Positions 45,620 through 56,339 of a stretch of DNA of 64,000 nt are shown here, piece by piece. The position numbers and the translations under genes are program-made. Every line of letters begins with the position of its first letter. The stretch's first letter is position 1. Location: the NCBI GenBank assembly GCA_032622095.1, contig CP136062.1, positions 199,459,887-199,523,886 of the forward strand. The letters run 5' to 3'. The notes under the pieces were generated by a model. It was not told where the DNA came from. It ran no database searches and saw nothing but the letters and a program-made list of their open reading frames with translations. This DNA comes from Siphonodentalium dalli (lineage: Eukaryota > Mollusca > Scaphopoda > Gadilida > Siphonodentaliidae).

Positions 45620-47900
45620 TATATACACGTGTTTCCGGTAACCCGCCCGGCCCCAATCTCAAATACCGCGCACAAAACTAAGTTCCCCTTTTCATCGCTG
45701 AACAATTTTATTTCGTCAAACCTCATAGTTAATCTGGACACAAGAGTTTACATTTCAATTTACAATAAACCCTCATGTTCTATGTCCATACATGTATGTA
45801 TAAGATAGACAATCTGACAATCGGGGAGCCATTTTATTGCGATTTTTCCTAACGAGAGTGCCAATTTACGTTACGTTAAGCGCATGCTCTGATACTATCT
45901 CAGAGAACGTGATCTATGCATGTACAGAACACAATCATTCAGGTTCAGTGTGCGTTACCGCTGTGAAGACCTACAATTTCGCTTCGTGAAACTCAATAAA
46001 TTTTCTATCAAATGCTAGTGACAGGAAGATATATTGCGCCAATTATTAGAAATGGAAATGTCAGACAATCCAGCTATCCAGACAACGAACGTCAAGCCAA
46101 CTTATGGAAACAAAGGTTGATATTGATATGTGTTACATCCGTGAACTGTTATAAGTCTCTCACACATGACACAGTGGAGGTTTTCATAATGCTGTGTCAA
46201 TTTTGGAGCAAGTGTGAATTAATATACTTATTTTGTATATTTTATAACGTGTTATGCAGTGGTTTTATCATTACTCGTACATACTCATGATTCCACGAAG
46301 GTAACGCTTCCCGTATATAAATGTTTAGTCAGCTTATATAATAAAAATTATGCCACGGGTTAAGTGTACCGTCACCTAAGCATGAGCCAAACATGTGTAT
46401 TTACAATAATGTGTTACATGCATCTATGTAATGTGGATCTTGGAAACCTGGTGTTTGTTAGTCAATAACGTCATATGGCGTCGCTGTTGGCCACATGTGC
46501 AGCTTGTTCAGCGGAAGCAACTTGTAATGGACACAATAATTCTTTCTTGTGAACAATATATATTACAATGTGGGGATCAGGTGAAAATCATAGCTATATA
46601 TATAAATACATTTTCAATATCCTCAATTAATTTTACAATGTAAAAAAGAGAGTGTTTTTTTTTAGCGGGGGGGGGGGGCTAGCCCCGATATTTTCGAAAG
46701 TGCCGATAGGCCCTTTCCTTAACACCTCCCTCATATTTTTGCCTATAAATTGAATACCAAAACAATTTTTTTTTTAAACATGAATACAATATATGACATA
46801 AAAAATTGCAGTACTTCTTGTTCTTCCTTCTTTTCTTTAAGGGTTGGTTCTCTGCTGAGGAGATTTTGTCGTTCTTTCGCTTCTTTTTCTTCTCCATCTG
46901 GTTGGTGGTGGGTTTCTGGTGGACTCCAACTTCCTCAGCGGGTTGCGGCCAACAATGTAATGTCAATGTACACGTATATTCAAGGTGGGCATGTATTTCA
47001 GTACAAAGAGCCGTACCCGAGCATGCATAATTGTTTGTGAATAGTACGCGCGCATAACTATACATGACATTCCAGATCAACGATACCATCTTATCCAGAC
47101 AGTTCTGCATTCACGCCCCAATTTTTTGTTCCTATTGTGATAAACTAATTTGATAAATGCGTATGCCCAAATAGCTTACCTGATTGTATTCATGTTGTCC
47201 AACAATGCACGCGATATACCTCATTTATCTTATATTCATATGCGCATAAATAAGACGTCCACATGAATTAAGGTTTTAATTTCCTCGCATGCCGTGGTAG
47301 ATTGATAATGCATACATACATTTAATCGTGTAACCGGTCTAGTACATATATAAGTACATATTCCTGCATTTCCGAGGATATTACATGCCAGCCGGATGTT
47401 TTATGCTATTCAGTACTCGTTCGGGAGCAACGTTGTGATTTGTATTGAACTAAGGAGGTGAATATTGCATGCGTTACCCGGGTTACCGTATATATGTGTT
47501 ACAAGCAAATAGTCACGCATCCATGTGCATGTATATAGTACTGCAATCCGAGGTTGATATGAATCCCTTGTCTTTGCATCCTGATATTTTACGACAGTGC
47601 GCGATAAAAAAGAACCCAGTTCGTTGCGTTCAGATTGCTATAGTGGAGTAACTGAAGTGTGATTCGCACACGACCTATATTTGTTGTTTTATTGTAGACA
47701 TTCTAATTGGTATGGCTTCTTTTACTTATATCATAGACGATACTAACTCGAATGATATATCTTCCACCAAGAGTGACAGACAGACAAAGAGCGCAATGTG
47801 AATTACGATTGGTTTCTCCGTCTATTAAAGCTAATACAGGTACTTTCCGTATAGTGTAGAAGAAAGTTTCAAGAAACCCTGTTTCTTAACATCGACCGAG
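45620..47900. other. Mostly unannotated; upstream flank of the HYKK-like gene
   Basis: A 12-base G run lies at about 46667-46678. No exon is recognised. A frame at 46012-46290 opens with an ATG but shows no family motif. The promoter of the gene starting at 47918 should lie here; no TATA box or initiator stands out. Confidence 0.35.
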
Positions 47901-47917
47901 GTCAGTGAAATTTTCGG

Positions 47918-48143
47918 ATGGCAACACGGGAAGTACTGATGATGCCTAACCACTCGAAGGTCAAGGACATATGCAGCAGACACTATGGTCTCTCTGTTCA
48001 TGATATCCTGGACCAGGACACTTCGGACAATATTAGCTACCATTTGGCAGGGAGTTTCAGCAATCGGTCAGAGTTAAACTCCGAGAAGGGATACACGCTG
48101 AAAGTTTACAATTCTGAAACGTCCAATCGAGATTCTTTTCACG
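47918..48143 (+). CDS. HYKK-like (APH-fold) kinase, first coding exon
   Basis: An ATG with G at +4 and an in-frame TGA just upstream opens 75 codons ending TTTTCACG|GTATGG, a phase-1 donor. KDICSRHYGLSVHDILDQD is followed by TSDNISYHL and GYTLKVYNSETSN. This is the layout of the N-lobe of hydroxylysine kinase (HYKK/AGPHD1, aminoglycoside-phosphotransferase fold): helix, Asp-x-N strand, then the Lys of the ATP-binding strand (YxLK). HYKK phosphorylates 5-hydroxylysine with GTP in Lys/collagen catabolism. Exon 2 (59577-59690) continues it in phase. A TTAA-flanked transposon begins 32 bp after the donor. Assignment rests on remembered family pattern, not a search. Confidence 0.6.
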
Positions 48144-48500
48144 GTATGGTATTTTCTTCATGGCCTAAGATTTAAAGGCACGGGCGGCGTTCGTTGCAGA
48201 AATATTCATATTTGTTCAAATCGCCATCAACGGAAGGAATATTAAAATATATATAGTTTTGTTCATATGCCAAACATAATCAGCTCGTAAATAGTATATT
48301 TTCGTCAAGACGTACGATGGTGTACGTAAACAAGAACCTTCTCGTGTTACATAACACAGCGCAATTATATTGGTTAATCACACACACATGATATAAACGG
48401 TCTTTATTATTTCCATATCAGGAAAACAGTAACAAATAACACTCTTTATTATGTTTACCATATCCGGATCTAAACAAAAGCCTGGTTCTGTAACGTTTTT

Positions 48501-49055
48501 ATGTTTACCCATACCATAGTATGGTAAACATAGTGTCGTTGTCCGGATTGACAACTCGTCGTTAGTCCGTCTGTCTGTCTGTCTGTCTGTCTGTCTGTAG
48601 ACACTTTACGCATGGTGCGATAACTGAAATATTTTCTATCTGATCGGAACCAAATTTTGTATATGAATTTGTCAGCACCAAATACAGATCGAGTTCGAAT
48701 ATGGGTTTTGTTTACGGAGTTATGGCCCTTTTTCGACTTAGAATTCATGCATGCTACCACAACTCAAAAAAAAAATATCTGATCAGAATCAAATTTGGTA
48801 TGCGAGTTTCTCGGACCAAAATACAGATCAAGTTCGAATATGGGTTTGATCCGATTGTTTTTAAAGGAGTTATGGCCCTTTGATATAGAATTCATGAACA
48901 CTTTGATAAATCAATAATTTTTCAACTGATAGGAACTAAATTTTGTATGTGAGTTTCTCAACTCAAAATACAGATCAAGTTCGATTTTGGGTTTGATCCG
49001 GTACTTTTCAATGGAGTTATGGCCCTTTGATTATTTTATTCATCACTGATATATA
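48501..49055 (-). repeat. Hairpin-ended repeat with CTGT microsatellite and three ~140-bp tandem units
   Basis: It begins ATGTTTACCCATACCATAGT plus ATGGTAAACAT (palindrome), then a CTGTCTGTCTGT tract. Three diverged units start near 48638, 48777 and 48924, each with CTGAT-GGAAC-AAATTT, AAATACAGATC(A/G)AGTTCGA and GGAGTTATGGCCCTTT. A shorter copy starts at 50771. Orientation is inferred from placing the hairpin at the 3' end, as in the other elements. Confidence 0.7.
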
Positions 49056-49138
49056 TCAAAGATACACAGGTGGCACTGTCTAGATAGTATCTAATAAATC
49101 ACCTTCGCAATGCTGTGAAGACACAGATATAGTATCGA

Positions 49139-50330
49139 GTAAAACCCCTGTCACACTCAGGCCGGCGCTCTCACTGCGCTGGAAAAGTACCAACATATGA
49201 GTAACACGCAGGAGGAGCGCCGAAAACTGTCGAAAATTGTCAAACTTTAAAAACAAAGTATGCTCCTATTGCGTTCCTACTTTGTCAAATATCACGCTCT
49301 TAGTGCGTTCAAGTCGCTGTCATTGTGATGCTAGTACGTTCTCAATAAGTTCGCAAAACGTTCTCTGCGCGGGCGCGGAGAGTATAGATAGCGCCTCCTG
49401 CGTTCTCCAGTCATAGTCAGTTTTTATGTTGTGGGGAAATAACCCAAAACTCCGCAATAGATTAGCTGTCCGATTAAACTACTGCCACACTCCGCTGCGA
49501 TCAGGCCGGCGCTTGTATTGCGCTGAAAAATAATCAAAGCGCCAAGCAAAGCGCAGTAAGGTATCCAAGAACGTATTGGTGACGCAGTGGACACTGGCTA
49601 GGACGGGGGAGGGTCTCCGTGATCGCCCCAGAGCGCCAGAGCGCCGCGCTTGTTTTGTGCATGCACAAAACAAGCGCAGAGGTTCGGCGTTCTGACCAGG
49701 CGTAGTGCCGTCGCCATGACAGCGCAAAGCGTACTAACAACGCAATGACAACGACATGAACGCATTAAGAGCGTTTACGGGGCGTGGAGGAAACGCAGTG
49801 AGAGCGCGTGGGAGCGTGAGACTTGACGTGACAAAGCAGGAACGCAATGGGTCGTACAAAGAGCGCGATGAAAACGTGATAAGCGGGATAGGAGCATAGC
49901 TTGTCACGCGCGCCGCATGTATAACTGGTGGGGGAGTTTCTCGTTTCGCGTGCGTAGTGAGAATTTGCTTTAGCTTACTGTAGTCGCAAAAGACAATATT
50001 AAGTCCTTGCTGCGACCACGAGAAGCTAATATGCGCTCTTGCTACGTCCACATAACGCTCACGTCGCTCGCTTGGCGCTTTGCTTTGCGCTGTCACGGCG
50101 ACAGTAATACGTCCTGGTCAGAACGCCGAGCCTCTGCGCTTGTTTTGTGTATGCATAAAACAAGCGCGGCGCTCTGGCACCTATGGGCGACCATGGAGAT
50201 CCTCGCCCGTTGTAGCCAGTGTCCACTGCGTCACCAATCGGTTCTTGGAGACCTTAGTGCGTTTAGGTGGGCGCTTTGATACTTTTGCAGCGCAATGAGA
50301 GCGCCGGCCTGAGTGTGACAGGGGCTTTAC
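49139..50330. mobile_element. 1.2-kb foldback/TIR element with ~250-bp inverted arms and 32-bp palindromes
   Basis: Termini GTAAAACCCCTGTCACACTC and, in complement, GTAAAGCCCCTGTCACACTC continue as a TIR of about 50 bp with few differences. In addition 49484-49737 is an inverted copy of 50078-50330. Each arm carries a 32-bp palindrome (49646-49677 perfect; 50136-50167 one mismatch) built on GCGCTTGTTTTGTGCATGCA. The extra left end (49139-49484) suggests a nested or end-duplicated copy. No TSD was found. Paired open frames in the arms are shadows. Confidence 0.7.
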
Positions 50331-50770
50331 AATGCCATTAAGTTTCTCTCTCTTGTATTGAGTTAATTAACTGCTAGGTGATGTGTTGGCTTTATCACAT
50401 ATACTTTATAGAGCTAAGTTCCTCTGGTCATATCATATGTGGAATATATGCATGGTTATTTAAATTTCATCTTAAAGGCATAATCTGGTTTCATTGTTTG
50501 ATAGCATCACCATTGGAATTTTGTTGGTTGCATGGGAAGACAACTTTGGTTTTCAAACTTTTAAAAACTTTAGAGCTCTGTATCAGTCTATGGGAACAAA
50601 ATAATTGTTCATAACACTTAGAAATGTAGGTCTAGTTTGTTTTATCTATATATTAATGGAAAGCTTTTTCGACATTGATTTCAATTGGTTACAAATGTGA
50701 ATTGAAATATTAAAGGGGCACACCAGGTTTGATGTATTTTTTTTGTACTCTGCATGAGATAAAACTTTTT

Positions 50771-51015
50771 ATGTGTACCTATACCATAGTATGGTATGTT
50801 ACACATAGTGTCAATGTCCGGATTGACCACTCGTCTGTCCATCCGTCTGTCTGTCAGTTTGTAGACACTTTAGGCATAATGCGATAACTCTAACAATTTC
50901 TATTTGATCAGAACCAAATATTGTATATAGGTTTCTCATCCCAAAATACAGTTCGAGTTTGAATATGGGTTCGATCCAATTTATTTTAAAGGAGGTATGA
51001 CCCTTCTTTTTTTTT
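50771..51015 (-). repeat. Hairpin-ended repeat, second copy (one unit)
   Basis: ATGTGTACCTATACCATAGT plus ATGGTATGTTACACAT, a CCGTCTGTCTGTCAG tract and one unit with GATCAGAACCAAATATTGTA and AAAGGAGGTATGACCCTT; same family as 48501-49055. Confidence 0.7.
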
Positions 51016-51889
51016 AAATTTGAAATTTTGATTTTTCATATTTTTTTTAGATTGAATTTCCTCGCTTAATTTAACATAAAAAAATATTTAAAAACTTTTA
51101 TAATAATAAAAAAAAATTTAATTAAAAACAAAATTTGTCATTGACACTAAATGTAATTTGTTTTAGTTCATTAATTAGTTGTGAAGTCCTGTATTGAAAA
51201 TGTGAAGATTTTATTGCAATAGTTGCATGTAATATAATGATATCAATAAATTGTCATGTGAACATCCAATATCCATAGTATATGAGAATACCTTTAATAG
51301 ATGTCATTCCAAGCGAAATCTGTTATTAATTGAGTGATAACATATGTTACATACATGTAGCTCTAGGAGGTGGTTGTATGAAGGTAAAGATGAACAACCT
51401 GCTGGCTGGATAATTGTTTATCCTATCTGTCAAATTGATTAATGACTAAACAATTAGATCTCACAGTGAGAGGTCCTTGTGTGAATAGGGATGGAGTTAT
51501 GAGATTTAAAACGACTTATCCCCCACCCCAATTACTTTAACCCCTTCTTAAGACAAATTATTTTAGCTTTTGATTTTAAGTTAAGTACTCATATATGTAT
51601 TTTTTTACTGTGATCATATCTTTGACCAATTATCAGTTATAGCTAATCGCTAGCGCCAAGGTATGGGTTAAACATCTGCCGATCGTGATCGGCCTCTCGT
51701 TTGCTTTTGTTTACATTACAAAGGACAAATATTTTGACAAAAACATACTGTTTATGCCATATTTCTGATTTGTATAAGAACAAGGTTTGTCTATATTTTA
51801 CTATTCTCTCTGTTTATGGCGGTTTTTGACGGAGCTGAATATTTTAACAGAACACCCACCGCCAACGCCGCCCGTATCTTTAAGAAATG

Positions 51890-52460
51890 GTTGTTGCTTT
51901 GCTTGCGTTCCATGGAATACTTCACATTTCAACACAGACCAACTTGCACTCATACTTGATGGAACGCAACAATATCAACATCGATATGGCAGACTAAACG
52001 AGCAGTTAGTTTCCATTTTCAATAGTAGTCATGCGATACGTGAAAACAAGTTGAGGCCTGCGCACGACATCATATCACGTGATTTAAAAAACCAACGTCC
52101 TGCTGCTCCTGCATGCCAATATTTTACAGATCGAATCCATCTTTAGGAGTAAATATTTCACACAACTGATTTTGTCCATCCCAAATACCTGAACATACAC
52201 TGGCACACGAAGAAATGTACGATTCCCTACGATTTGGTAGCGACGCATAATCTTCAAGCCTATTTAAAACTGGAGATTATTCAGCTTGTGCAACTTCCGG
52301 TGATCAAAGTAAATAATAAGGAAACAATAGATTGATTTATATTGCGGAATACTCCGTTTATTTCGCCACATGGTAATATAATATCGTCCCTTTTTCGACC
52401 ACTGTGACATCTTTGGTTCATGCATGCGACGTGTGAGGGGATATATGGACGTCATATATA
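51890..52460. other. Intron stretch without identified element
   Basis: Nothing supported except proximity to the gypsy relic. Confidence 0.35.
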
Positions 52461-52470
52461 CTTGGCAGCA

Positions 52471-52690
52471 GTGTTCAGAACGTAAAGAGGCGGGTGCACT
52501 CTACCATGTAGTGTTCCTGAACGTAACGATGTGGGTGCACTCTACCATGTAGTGTTCCAGAACGTAACGAGGTGGGTGCACTCTACCATGTAGTGTTCAG
52601 ACCGTAACGAGGTGGTGCCCTCTACCATATAGTGTGAGTGTTCAGACCGTAACGAGGTGGTGCACTCTACCATGTAGTGTGAGTGACCTT
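52471..52690. repeat. ~41-bp tandem repeat, five copies, at the 5' edge of the gypsy relic
   Basis: Units start GTGTTC at 52471, 52511, 52552, 52593 and 52638 with CGTAACGAGGTGG and GCACTCTACCATGTA inside. TTGGCAGCAG at about 52462 just before could be a primer-binding-site remnant. No 5' LTR is visible. Confidence 0.75.
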
Positions 52691-53344
52691 TTTCCAGATT
52701 GGACGTTTGCGGACAAGAGCCTACAGTCGTTTCGATTATGGAATGTCCAATGCACTTCCGATTCATTCGATGCATTCCTGACTGAACTCCGTTCACGTGC
52801 TGATTCATGTGTATTAGAGGACAAGAACCGCATGATTAGAGACAAAATTGTCTTCACGGTGACTGGAAAACTTCAGGAAATACTTCTTAGAGAGACAGAA
52901 CTGTCACTGGAGAGAACCATACAGGTATGCCGGGCATTTGAGCTCTCTGCAAAGCAATCGAAGGAGATGGGTGCTTCTAACAGTGGAAACGTGCAGAAGA
53001 TTAGCACATACCGTCAGAAAACTCGAGCTTCGAACAAGGTAACGCCACATAGCACAAATCCAGACGCAAATGGACCCCTGACGGTGTGTCAGTTTTGCGG
53101 AAGACGACATTTCTTTGGCAAGGCAAACTGTGCTGCCTGTGGAAAGACGTGTACAGCGTGTGGAGGCAGAAATCACTTCCGGGCCAAATGCGGCAATAAA
53201 AGGGTTCACGCTGTCGACGACGATGACACCCCAACTCTAGCTTATACCAACGACCACGGAGACTGGCTACAAACCGTTAATTCAAGGAAACCACGAGTTC
53301 ATGCACTGATGAACGTGAATGGATGCGATGTCCGATCCAATTAG
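52690..53344 (+). pseudogene. Ty3/gypsy gag (truncated) with zinc knuckles
   Basis: FDAFLTELRSRADSC and MIRDKIVFTVTGKLQEILLR match the retrotransposon gag helical domain. CQFCGRRHFFGKANC is followed by CTACGGRNHFRAKC; the second is a clean C-x2-C-x4-H-x4-C knuckle. The frame ends at TAG (53342-53344) and the protease follows in another frame, as at a normal or mutational frameshift. The first residues overlap the tandem repeat and are not gag-like. Confidence 0.8.
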
Positions 53345-53400
53345 ATAGCGGGACAGACGTCAACGATATTTTCGAAAGGAGCAAGTGAAACCGGGAAATG
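53326..53400 (+). pseudogene. Protease active-site fragment
   Basis: In the frame shifted from gag, LDSGTDVNDIF contains the aspartic-protease D-S-G triad. The frame stops soon after at TGA, so the domain is broken. Confidence 0.6.
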
Positions 53401-53488
53401 CGAAATTGTTCACGTGGAACCATTCTGAAGTGAAACCAATTGCGAGGCTGAATTAATTGTCATAAATCCGCGAACGCATGAGGAATCT

Positions 53489-54470
53489 ATGGTTAAATTC
53501 ACTGTGGTGAGTAACAAACTGAATTGTCTTCTTGGTTCGAAATCCATCACAGATATGAATTTAATAACAATCAATGATGAAAACTTTATCAAAATTATAG
53601 ATACAGAATCTGATTTGGGAGATCTGGGCGGGGCTCGTCTGTTCGTAGACGAGAACGTACCACCAAAAACTCTACCGTGTCGCAGGGTACCCACTGAAAT
53701 TCAAGATGACGTCAAAGATGAAATTGACAAGTTAATTGCGCGTGGCATTTTGATTCCGGTTGACGATCCTTCCGATTGGGTCAGCCAAATGGCAGTCGTA
53801 AGAAAACCGTCAGGCAAAATTCGTGTGTGTATTGACCCACAACGGCACAACCTCTCAATTTTGCGCTGAAACGAGAACATTACAAACTGCCAACGTTTGA
53901 AGATGTTCTACCAAAATTACGTAACGCGAAAGTGTTCACAAAAACTGGACGTTCAAAAAGCGTTTTATCATGTGCACTTAGACGATGAATCGAGCAAACT
54001 TTGTACAATGATAACCCCATACGGTAGAGTATGATGGACACGTCTCCCGTTCGGATTAAAGGTCAGTTCAGAGATCTTCGCAAAACGCTCATATGACGAC
54101 GTTGGTGATCTCCCCGGAACAATCGCAGTGACCGATGACATAATTTTCATGGGATGTGGCGAAACGCGTGCGGAAGCAGACGCAGATCATGAGAGAAATA
54201 TGATAGCTCTTCGAACGTGATGCCGCGAAAGAAACATCAGATTAAATGATTCAAAATCAGTGATTAAGAAGTCACAACTTGTGTTCATGGGGCACAAAAT
54301 AACAAATACTGGATTAGCTGTTGATGATTCTAAGATAACCGCGATTCAGAATATGTCTGCACCAACCGATATTCATGGAGTGAAACGATTCTGTGGAATG
54401 GTGCAATATTTGGCGAGATTCATGCCAAATCTCTCAAGTGATATGGATCCGATTCGTGCTCTTACTCGTC
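53489..54470 (+). pseudogene. Ty3/gypsy reverse transcriptase (frameshifted)
   Basis: DEIDKLIARGILIPVDDPSD, WVSQMAVVRKPSGKIRVCID and the PFGLKVS block follow the Ty3/gypsy RT order; RLNDSKSVIKKSQLVFMGHK and RRFCGM-like KRFCGMVQYLARFMPNLS follow the palm. The catalytic motif reads VTDD where V/YxDD is expected, so the Asp pair is kept. Frame changes occur near 53865, 53945 and 54220. Confidence 0.8.
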
Positions 54471-54700
54471 TACAATCTCTTATGTTAACATTATACAGAT
54501 ACGACATTGAGTTCCACTATCTCAATGGGCGGAGTTTGGTATTCGCAGACACGCTGAGCCGAGCTGCTTGGGATGGTGAAATCCTAGAAGATACCAGAGA
54601 CACAGTACATTCTGTTGAAAACACTAACTCACTGACACACATAATTCCAGATATGCTCGTATTACCGAAATTCGGACAGCGACCTCGATAGACCCAGCGT
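54465..54700 (+). pseudogene. RNase H tail after an internal deletion
   Basis: The RT-thumb phrase ending RALTR is followed at once by LQSLMLTLYRYDIEFHYLNG and ADTLSRA, which in intact elements lies after the RNase H domain. About a full RNase H domain is therefore missing at the join near 54471. Confidence 0.7.
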
Positions 54701-54702
54701 GT

Positions 54703-55552
54703 GTGGCACTGTTGGACTTGATTATGGCTGGGTGGCTGACTTCGAAGACTGATGTACCAGATAACATTAAACTGTTCTTTTATTTTAGAGATACAATCAG
54801 CTGTCAAGATGGAGTTATTCTCAAGGGAGAGAGAGTTTTTATTCCTACGAACTTGAGAAATTACATTAAACAGAGACTACACAAATCACATCTGGGATAG
54901 CATGCTCTGCCGAGCAAGAACATTGGTTTATTGGCCTGGGATGGCCAAAGACATAAAACAATTAGCAGACGCATGTGAAATATGCCAAACAATGAAACCA
55001 TCAAAACAACGAGAGACATTGAGAACACACCCTATTGGATTAACCCCGTTCGACAAAGTTGGCGTGGACATTTTCGAACTAAACAACACATATTTCCTTG
55101 TGACGGTTGGCTACTATAGCAATTACATCGAAGTAGATCAACTGAGTTCTCTGCGCAGTACTGAAGTAATCCAAAAATTACAGAAATACTCCGCAGCATA
55201 TGGAATTCCTAAAATGATCCATAGTGACTGTGGGACACAATTCATATCAACTGAATTTCAAAACTTTTCCGAAGACTGGGGTATCAAACATGTAACTTCT
55301 TCACCAGGACACCAGCAAGCCAACGGTAAAGCGGAAGCAGCTGTAAAAACTATAAAAACAATGATGAAGAAAACAATCAACGAAGGTGACGACCAATATC
55401 TAGCCATGTTAGAAATAAGAAACACTCCAAAACAGGATTGTAACAAGAGTCCGGTGGAACTCATATTCGGCAGACAAACGAGATCACTTCTACCAATTAT
55501 GAAGACCTCTACACAACCTGCCGATATCAGCAAAAGAAAACACACCAGGTAA
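54703..55552 (+). pseudogene. Ty3/gypsy integrase (one frameshift)
   Basis: RDTISCQDGVILKGERVFIP and the LHKSHLG zinc-binding His lie before a stop at 54898-54900; the partner CEICQ lies in the next frame from 54902. The catalytic core keeps GVDIFEL, SDCGTQF and NGKAEAAVKTIK, the D,D,E residues with normal spacing. A short C-terminal frame to about 55882 resembles the RRN-containing tail ending in KDYTC. Confidence 0.8.
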
Positions 55553-56078
55553 GAATGAAGACGTCATTCGACAAACGAGCGAGATACACACCTGTTTTGA
55601 AGCCGGGAAGTCCCATATATTATCAACATCCACAAAGATCAGGATGACGAAAGGGTATACTAACAGAAAGGGTCAACGGTCGCTCTAGGATTGTAGAAGA
55701 TGAAGACGGGGCAACATATCGACGGAACAGTGTCATGGTTAGTCCTAGCCCTACGATGTACAGATCTCGACACCAGGAGTCCCCACCGGCAAACCTCTCG
55801 ACACCTAGTCGACCAGCAGGGGACCACCGTCCGCCAACATGGATGAAGGACTATACGTGTGAAGAGATAACATCGTATAGATAATATTGTATGGGCACAT
55901 GACTAATAGCATGTAATTATAATCCAGTAACTTCGTACTTCGCGATACTGATACTTAAGAAATTAATAGCATGGGGATTAGTTTACTAAGATCGTAGCTC
56001 GAATAAAGCCGGTCAAGTTAACTAATGATTAACCCTATCGCGACGCGAAAGCTTCTTAGATGCTAATTAATTTTACTA

Positions 56079-56091
56079 AAAGAAAAAGGGA
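56079..56091 (+). promoter_or_regulatory. Polypurine tract
   Basis: AAAGAAAAAGGGA sits immediately before the LTR's TG, the expected plus-strand primer of an LTR retrotransposon. Confidence 0.75.
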
Positions 56092-56336
56092 TGTTAACGG
56101 GTTAGCAAATTCGCATGTTCTAAATTTGCATGGTCTAAAAGTATAACGTGGGGACGCGAACTCTTTGGAGTAATCTAGATTCTGGTCATTTATTATATTG
56201 CATGCACACGTGGTATATACTCGCGAGCTTCATAGACTGGCAGTGTAGATCGACTAACGATATAGAGTAAACGTGTAATAAAGTATATAACTAGATCTAA
56301 TGTGTTTGGGCCTGATAGTCCCTGGAGGTATTAACA
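56092..56336 (+). repeat. 3' LTR (245 bp)
   Basis: It starts TGTTAACGGG and ends GGTATTAACA, with TGTTAA/TTAACA inverted ends. AATAAA at 56277-56282 is a candidate poly(A) signal and TATATA at about 56213 a candidate TATA. There is no second copy upstream in the window to compare. Confidence 0.7.
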
Positions 56337-56339
56337 TTT

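Larger units (their letters stand above)
48176..51879. mobile_element. 3.7-kb TTAA-flanked TIR element, expanded copy, opposite orientation to 10.4-kb copy
   Basis: TTAA lies at 48172-48175 and 51880-51883; ends are AGGCACGGGCGGCGTT and AACGCCGCCCGTATCT. About 320 bp at the left match the right end of the 10426-11941 element in reverse complement, and about 160 bp at the right match its left end. The extra length is explained by nested repeats at 48501-49055, 49139-50330 and 50771-51015. No transposase. Confidence 0.8.
52690..56336 (+). mobile_element. Ty3/gypsy-type LTR retrotransposon relic, 5'-truncated
   Basis: The order gag (CCHC), protease, RT, integrase, polypurine tract, 3' LTR is that of Ty3/gypsy elements. 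The 5' LTR and gag N-terminus are absent, frames are interrupted at several points, and most of RNase H is deleted. It cannot move on its own. Lies in HYKK-like intron 1 in sense orientation. Confidence 0.85.

Noticed and set aside
46012-46290. ATG-initiated frame considered as an exon (NGNVRQSSYPDNERQANLW then GTTGAT donor-like)
   Set aside because: No recognised family, weak donor and no partner exon; kept out for lack of support.
49479-50298. Paired frames with similar peptides (KQARRSG, SVHCVTN) considered as a duplicated gene
   Set aside because: They are the two inverted arms of the foldback element translated on each strand.
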